Source of the DNA: Clostridiales bacterium UBA4821
GTDB lineage: Bacteria > Bacillota > Clostridia > Acetivibrionales > UBA4821
Length of the DNA: 28,727 bases
Assembly: GCA_002402315.1 (NCBI GenBank)
Contig: DHFP01000145.1
Span: 1 to 28,727 of the forward strand
Direction: 5' to 3'
Shown: one piece after another, positions 24,819 through 28,727 of the stretch
Numbering within the stretch: position 1 is the stretch's first letter
How the letters are laid out: each line of letters begins with the position of its first letter
Program-made: the position numbers and the translations under genes
The notes under the pieces: generated by a model
Told to the model about the DNA's origin: nothing
What the model saw: the letters and a program-made list of their open reading frames with translations, nothing else
Databases searched by the model: none

Positions 24819-27293
24819 TTATTTTATATGCTTTGTTAACGTTATTCGTTCTACTTCTAAATATACTTTGTTATTTGTGAAAACTCTAAACTCAATATCT
24901 TGCACAGGTGAAGCTAATGAAAAATCTTTACTCATTGTCAAGATCCCTTTATCAAAAAATTCTTGGTCTAAGGGTAATTTTGCTATTTGCTTTTTGCCCT
25001 TATCATATACAATATCAACGTGTCCAACTTGTCTATTACTAATTGGCTTAGTTAACTTCAATTTAATTTTTAAATTATATTTACCTTCATATAATTTTAG
25101 ATATGAACCATAAACTAAGAAACCTTCATTTCCGTTTGAGGCTAATGTATCTTGATCCGTTTTATAGCCATTCTCAGTAAAAAATGCGTTCTTATTAGTT
25201 GGTAGCCAACTATACAATACCTCTTCCTCATTTAATTTAGTATTGTAAATTGGAATAAAGTAATCTCTTTTATATACCTTTGAAGGAAAATTTCCTGTTA
25301 TTTTTTCCAAATAATCTCCGGTTAAATTTGTTGTAAAAACTTGTTCAAATGAAATTCTATTATTTTTATTGAAATCTGGAATCTTTCCAATAAAATATAC
25401 CGGTCGATTAATACTTGCTAGTAGATTCTCTAATCTGCTTGATAATCTTTCATTATAATCTTTAGTATACAGTAAATAAGTATGCCTACTATAAATATAA
25501 TTTAACGGAGATGCTAATTGCGCTTCATCAGTAAAAATAACACTATTTGTTGGTATAATATTTATTATCTCCTTATAGCCTCTATCATAGTTCTCCAGCA
25601 TTGCATTAAATATATACGCTCTAGTTTGATGAAGAGAAAATGAAATAGTAAATAATGAAAATAGTAATATGATACTCCATCTTATGCTTTTAACCTTTAA
25701 TTTATTGGCTATAAATGATATACCATATGAAGCAAGTATAGTAACTAGCGGAAAACTCACTGACACCCATCGTCTTGACGCCCAGATATGATCAGGTGTT
25801 ATACTTGGCTTGTAAATATATCCTAATATACTTACTAAACCAATACTAATAAAAGCAATATAATAAATAACTTTTTTGCCACGTAATAGACTAGCTAAAC
25901 CTATAACACCTATAAGTAAATTGATAACAGGTATATACCATAAGAATTGTTCTAAAGCATTAGCATTAAAATATAATGGACTACTTATATCAGTGTCTAT
26001 ATTAATTAGATGTGGTCTTATAAATAAAGCGAATATTATCAATAAAAAAAGGACACTCATAGATATTATTGCAACATTCCTTTTTAAATATATAAAAAGG
26101 CGTTTTGTAAGTATAAAATTTATCTTCATTCTTACGACTATAATATAAACTATAAATGAAACTACTATAGTAATTAAACTAACCACATTCATATAAATCA
26201 AGTACTTAAGTGTGCCTGAATGCCATAAATCATAAAAATACGGATAGCTATAATGATACGCATAGTATATGGAATATATGGCCATGATCAAATAGCTAAT
26301 AAAATACGCAAATGTTCCTTTGATATGTTTGTTAGTAAATAAAGAATATGCTACAAAAAACAGAACACCTATAGCAAAGATGTGTGAATCTATTCTATTT
26401 AGACCACCAAGCCCAAGAATAACTCCACTTAATACAAACCACTGTATTTGCTTGCTTTTAATTGCAATAATTAGTAAATACATGCTGAACATGAGTAAAA
26501 ATTGAGAAAACGTTTCAGTCAGAGTAATTCTAACATTCCATAATTGTGCCGGGTTTACCAGCATAAAAACAAGTGCTAATATTGCTATTAATCTATTACC
26601 TAACTGTTTAGTAAAAATAAAAATTGCGCCAAGTGCTAATAGCCCTATAAAAGCATTAACTCTTAACATTCCCTGCATACCAAACAAATCATATCCAACT
26701 GCTAAAAGTGCAGAAAATAAATGTAGAAATTGTGGAATTAATACTCCAGGGGATTCTGAAATGTTTCTATCCATTGCAGAATATATTCCAGGATATCCCA
26801 ATATAATAGAGTCTTTTAAATATGGATATAATTCATCTTCTAGGAATTTATCAGTTAAATCTAAATGACCTGTATTAGATATTTGAACTCCAAAGACTGA
26901 ATATAGCCCTGAATCTCTACCTCCTAATAAATATTGAGTTGGAAATGAAAAGTACAAAAGTGCTGCTATAACAAAGATAACAACTATAATCACGCTATAT
27001 TTATCAAACTTCTCTCTGCTATGTAAATTAATTTGTGTTTTTATTTTCTTAGAATATAAAAATAAAATCACATTTGTTAAAAGCAGTACCAAACTAATAC
27101 TTACTAGGCTATAAATTTTGAAAATTACTAATAGAAGTGAAATACAACTAATTAAAATAACGTTTAAACATAGTGCAACAAAAATTTGTTCAGTAACATT
27201 TCTTATTATATTACCTAACTTATTAGTAATATATTTATAAATAAGTATTACACTTATTAAGCTCAATATAATAAATGCTAGTACCTGTAACAA
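24819..27293 (-). CDS. Large multi-pass membrane GT-C-like glycosyltransferase
   Basis: 824 residues from TTG 27293 (GAGGAG 8 bases upstream). More than ten hydrophobic helices fill residues 1-560. The loop after the first helices holds YLLGGRDSGLY, an acidic GGRD motif of the kind expected in the first outside loop of GT39/GT-C enzymes, which use lipid-phosphate sugars. The last 250 residues are a soluble, beta-rich outside domain (EGKYNLKIKLKLTKPI, VGHVDIVYDKGKK). The gene order GT-C, GtrB-type GT2, methyltransferase, flippase suggests a lipid-linked sugar pathway decorating protein or polymer. It is the first gene of its operon, directly next to an IS110 element that may have cut off its native promoter. 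Confidence 0.75.
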   Translation of the reverse strand: MLQVLAFIILSLISVILIYKYITNKLGNIIRNVTEQIFVALCLNVILISCISLLLVIFKIYSLVSISLVLLLTNVILFLYSKKIKTQINLHSREKFDKYSVIIVVIFVIAALLYFSFPTQYLLGGRDSGLYSVFGVQISNTGHLDLTDKFLEDELYPYLKDSIILGYPGIYSAMDRNISESPGVLIPQFLHLFSALLAVGYDLFGMQGMLRVNAFIGLLALGAIFIFTKQLGNRLIAILALVFMLVNPAQLWNVRITLTETFSQFLLMFSMYLLIIAIKSKQIQWFVLSGVILGLGGLNRIDSHIFAIGVLFFVAYSLFTNKHIKGTFAYFISYLIMAIYSIYYAYHYSYPYFYDLWHSGTLKYLIYMNVVSLITIVVSFIVYIIVVRMKINFILTKRLFIYLKRNVAIISMSVLFLLIIFALFIRPHLINIDTDISSPLYFNANALEQFLWYIPVINLLIGVIGLASLLRGKKVIYYIAFISIGLVSILGYIYKPSITPDHIWASRRWVSVSFPLVTILASYGISFIANKLKVKSIRWSIILLFSLFTISFSLHQTRAYIFNAMLENYDRGYKEIINIIPTNSVIFTDEAQLASPLNYIYSRHTYLLYTKDYNERLSSRLENLLASINRPVYFIGKIPDFNKNNRISFEQVFTTNLTGDYLEKITGNFPSKVYKRDYFIPIYNTKLNEEEVLYSWLPTNKNAFFTENGYKTDQDTLASNGNEGFLVYGSYLKLYEGKYNLKIKLKLTKPISNRQVGHVDIVYDKGKKQIAKLPLDQEFFDKGILTMSKDFSLASPVQDIEFRVFTNNKVYLEVERITLTKHIK

Positions 27294-27323
27294 GTTAATA
27301 TCTCCTCGTATAATAATTTTTGT

Positions 27324-27395
27324 GAGGTTTAAGTCAGATAATTTCCAGTTACAAACCTCGGATTCTTAAGACTTTTATCCATAAATTAACTGGAA
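27324..27395. repeat. Two interleaved inverted repeats in the operon leader / IS flank
   Basis: GAGGTTT (27324-27330) pairs with AAACCTC (27353-27359), and TTCCAGTTA (27343-27351) with TAACTGGAA (27387-27395). The two stems interleave, so they would be alternative or pseudoknotted. They lie between the operon start (27293) and the structured IS110 leader. Neither is followed by a T-run. Whether they belong to the leader of the leftward operon or to the IS end cannot be decided. Confidence 0.5.
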
Positions 27396-27429
27396 GTAAT
27401 CGTTTTGTTCTTTGACAACTTAATATAGT

Positions 27430-27694
27430 GCTATTGAACTTAACTAATGCTCGTGTAACAATATTGTAGGCTATTGAGGACTGTTCTGTCGTCTCCTGTA
27501 GGACACTTGTGTCGCTTCTGTTAAAGTCAGTTCCCCTGACCTGATGTTAGCTTTAAACCGCTGGGTGTTTGCTCTAAAATCCTCTCTCCTGTATGGCAAG
27601 TTCAAGGAGTCGTGCATAGAGTTTTTAGAGGTGTATTCTAATTGCGAGGATGTTGATGCATCAGGTGCCACGGGCATTAGTTAAGTTCAATAGC
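27430..27694 (+). ncRNA. Candidate bridge-type guide RNA of the IS110 element
   Basis: A 26-nt arm (27430-27455) pairs without gaps with 27669-27694 (25 Watson-Crick pairs and one G-U), enclosing 213 nt. Inside are ctctaaaa/ttttagag (27572-27579 with 27623-27630) enclosing ctcct/aggag (27586-27590 with 27605-27609), gtcag/ctgac (27526-27530 with 27536-27540, inside ttaaa/tttaa), and gaca/tgtc (27502-27505 with 27510-27513). It ends 32 bases before the transposase TTG. IS110-group elements are known to encode a bridge RNA in this place, with loops that pair to target and donor DNA. The long closing stem is unusual, so a nested inverted-repeat element or cis-acting leader are alternatives. Confidence 0.65.
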
Positions 27695-27726
27695 TCAAAA
27701 TTTTCAACAAGAGGGAGGTGATTTCA

Positions 27727-28727
27727 TTGTCAAATTCATTATTGGTAGGTATTGATGTAAGTCTTAACGACAACAAAGTTCGTATCCTCCATCCTGACGG
27801 AACCAGTCTTTCAAAATTTGTTGTTTCTAACTCTGTTCCCGGTGCAAAAATCCTTTCTCAAAAAATTGCCGGAATAATGGAGAAGAATAGCTTTGATTCC
27901 ATTGTAATTAGTCTTGAGTCTACTTCTGTCTATGGCGATCCTCTTGTTTACTTCTTGAAGCAAGACGCCTCTGTTAATAGATTCAACACCAAAATCCATG
28001 TGCTTAATGCTACGCAAGTAAATAAGTTTAAACTGTTTTACCCTGACCTCCCAAAAACCGATGATATAGATGCATGGGTTATTGCAGAACATCTACGCTT
28101 CGGGCGTATTAGCAAGGAGGTCTACATGGATGACAGGTACAAAGCCCTTCAAAAGCTTACAAGGGCAAGATTTCATACAGTTCAAAACCTTGCAAGGGAG
28201 AAAAACTGGTTCCTAAACAACCTGTTCCTGAAATTTTCTTCACTTGCCCAAGAGAAGATTTTCTCAGACAGGTTTGGAGCTACATCCAGCAGTATCATTG
28301 AAGAATTTTTTTCTGTTGATGAAATATCTTACATGCCAATTGAAGATTTGGTTGAGTTCATCAATAAAAAGGGTAAAGGTCGATTTAAAAACCCTGATGA
28401 AATTGCTGTAGCAGTTCAAAAAGCTGCCAGAAGCTCGTATCGTCTCCCAAAGACTGTTACGGATTCCGTTAATCAGGTTCTTGCTGTGTCTTTTGCAGCT
28501 ATGAAAGCTTACAAGGAACAGCTTAAAATCTTTGATAAGGCAATTGAGGAGCAATTTAAGCTTATCCCCAATACATTGTCTTCTATCAAAGGAATCGGCC
28601 CGGTTTACTCTGCTGGTATTATAGCAGAAATCGGTGATATTCATCGTTTCAAGGATCACGCAGCTTTGGCTAAGTTTGCGGGTATTGCCTGGACTAAACA
28701 CCAGTCAGGCAACTTTACGGCTGCACA
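27727..28727 (+). CDS. IS110-family DEDD transposase/recombinase (3' end outside window)
   Basis: Starts at TTG 27727 after GGGAGGTG (6-base spacing); 333 codons are in the window, with no stop. The RuvC-like N domain has GIDVS (D10), ISLESTSVYG (E64) and KTDDIDAW (D112, D115), the complete DEDD set. A long helical middle (about 135-280) follows. The Tnp20-type C domain begins at IKGIGPVYSAGIIAEIG (helix-hairpin-helix), and KHQSG holds the probable catalytic Ser327. Enzymes of this family recombine DNA under guidance of a bridge RNA from the same element. All residues expected by this point are present, so it was probably active recently. Confidence 0.93.
   Translation, partial: MSNSLLVGIDVSLNDNKVRILHPDGTSLSKFVVSNSVPGAKILSQKIAGIMEKNSFDSIVISLESTSVYGDPLVYFLKQDASVNRFNTKIHVLNATQVNKFKLFYPDLPKTDDIDAWVIAEHLRFGRISKEVYMDDRYKALQKLTRARFHTVQNLAREKNWFLNNLFLKFSSLAQEKIFSDRFGATSSSIIEEFFSVDEISYMPIEDLVEFINKKGKGRFKNPDEIAVAVQKAARSSYRLPKTVTDSVNQVLAVSFAAMKAYKEQLKIFDKAIEEQFKLIPNTLSSIKGIGPVYSAGIIAEIGDIHRFKDHAALAKFAGIAWTKHQSGNFTAA

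Larger units (their letters stand above)
27430..28727 (+). mobile_element. IS110-family insertion sequence, left part
   Basis: A DEDD transposase gene follows a structured non-coding leader, the layout of IS110-group elements. The right end lies beyond the window. The left end must fall between the GT-C gene start (27293) and 27430; it has no terminal repeat to mark it, as expected for IS110, so the start given is the first base of the structured leader. The element reads away from the glycan operon. Confidence 0.85.

Noticed and set aside
27412..27429. TTGACA at 27412-27417 with TATAGT at 27424-27429 as an IS promoter
   Set aside because: The spacing is only 6 bases. TTGACA could serve as a -35 only with a -10 near 27435, where none is seen.
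27471..27677. 68-codon minus-strand ORF inside the IS110 leader
   Set aside because: It lies within the structured RNA region, has no ribosome site, and its low-complexity composition looks like antisense of the RNA stems.
27811..28701. Minus-strand ORFs of 93 and 145 codons
   Set aside because: Both are antisense to the IS110 transposase, whose DEDD motifs fix the real frame.

Overview
The window is AT-rich DNA from what looks like a low-GC Firmicute of the class Clostridia. The grounds are AGGAGG-type ribosome sites before most genes, sigma-A-like promoters, TTG/GTG starts, and protein families typical of clostridial cell-surface polysaccharide loci. The genus cannot be fixed from the sequence alone. 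Almost all of the window is one accessory surface-glycan locus read on the minus strand (right to left), interrupted by mobile and stress/defence-type cassettes.

Region 1 (1-16335, minus) is an ABC-exported polysaccharide locus. In transcription order it has two GT4 glycosyltransferases, a GT2, an inserted Phd/YoeB toxin-antitoxin cassette with its own promoter and terminator, a Wzt-type export ATPase with a C-terminal carbohydrate-binding-like domain, a 1435-residue fusion (methyltransferase, coiled coil, WbsX-like, GT4, GT2), a GalE-like epimerase, an OafA-like acyltransferase, a methyltransferase, a membrane sulfatase-like protein, a small membrane-anchored protein, a YLDPGTGS small protein and a two-part kinase-like/methyltransferase. 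No Wzm permease is present. Two inverted-repeat elements lie between genes here (1681-1776 and 5766-5857).

Region 2 (16360-19224) is a defence/TA-like island: a decayed Fic gene (minus), then on the plus strand an AAA/DUF234 ATPase with a strong promoter overlapped by an 18-bp direct repeat, and a HEPN/MNT pair behind a tandem 15-bp repeat. It closes with a bidirectional terminator.

Region 3 (19275-22208, minus) holds UDP-glucose dehydrogenase, an ECF transporter S component and a small P-loop kinase. The promoter and first codons of the dehydrogenase gene occur a second time, decayed, at 22077-22208, so the kinase/ECF pair sits between two copies of the same gene start.

Region 4 (22240-27293, minus) is a lipid-linked sugar module: a large multi-pass GT-C-like protein, a DPM1/GtrB-like GT2 with two C-terminal membrane helices, a methyltransferase and a flippase-like LPG-synthase-type membrane protein.

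Region 5 (27294-28727, plus) is the left part of an IS110-family element. Its DEDD transposase starts at TTG 27727 and runs off the window. The 430-base non-coding region before it contains a 265-nt segment closed by a 26-bp uninterrupted inverted repeat with further hairpins inside. This is the best candidate in the window for a poorly described system: a bridge-RNA-like guide RNA with an unusually long closing stem.
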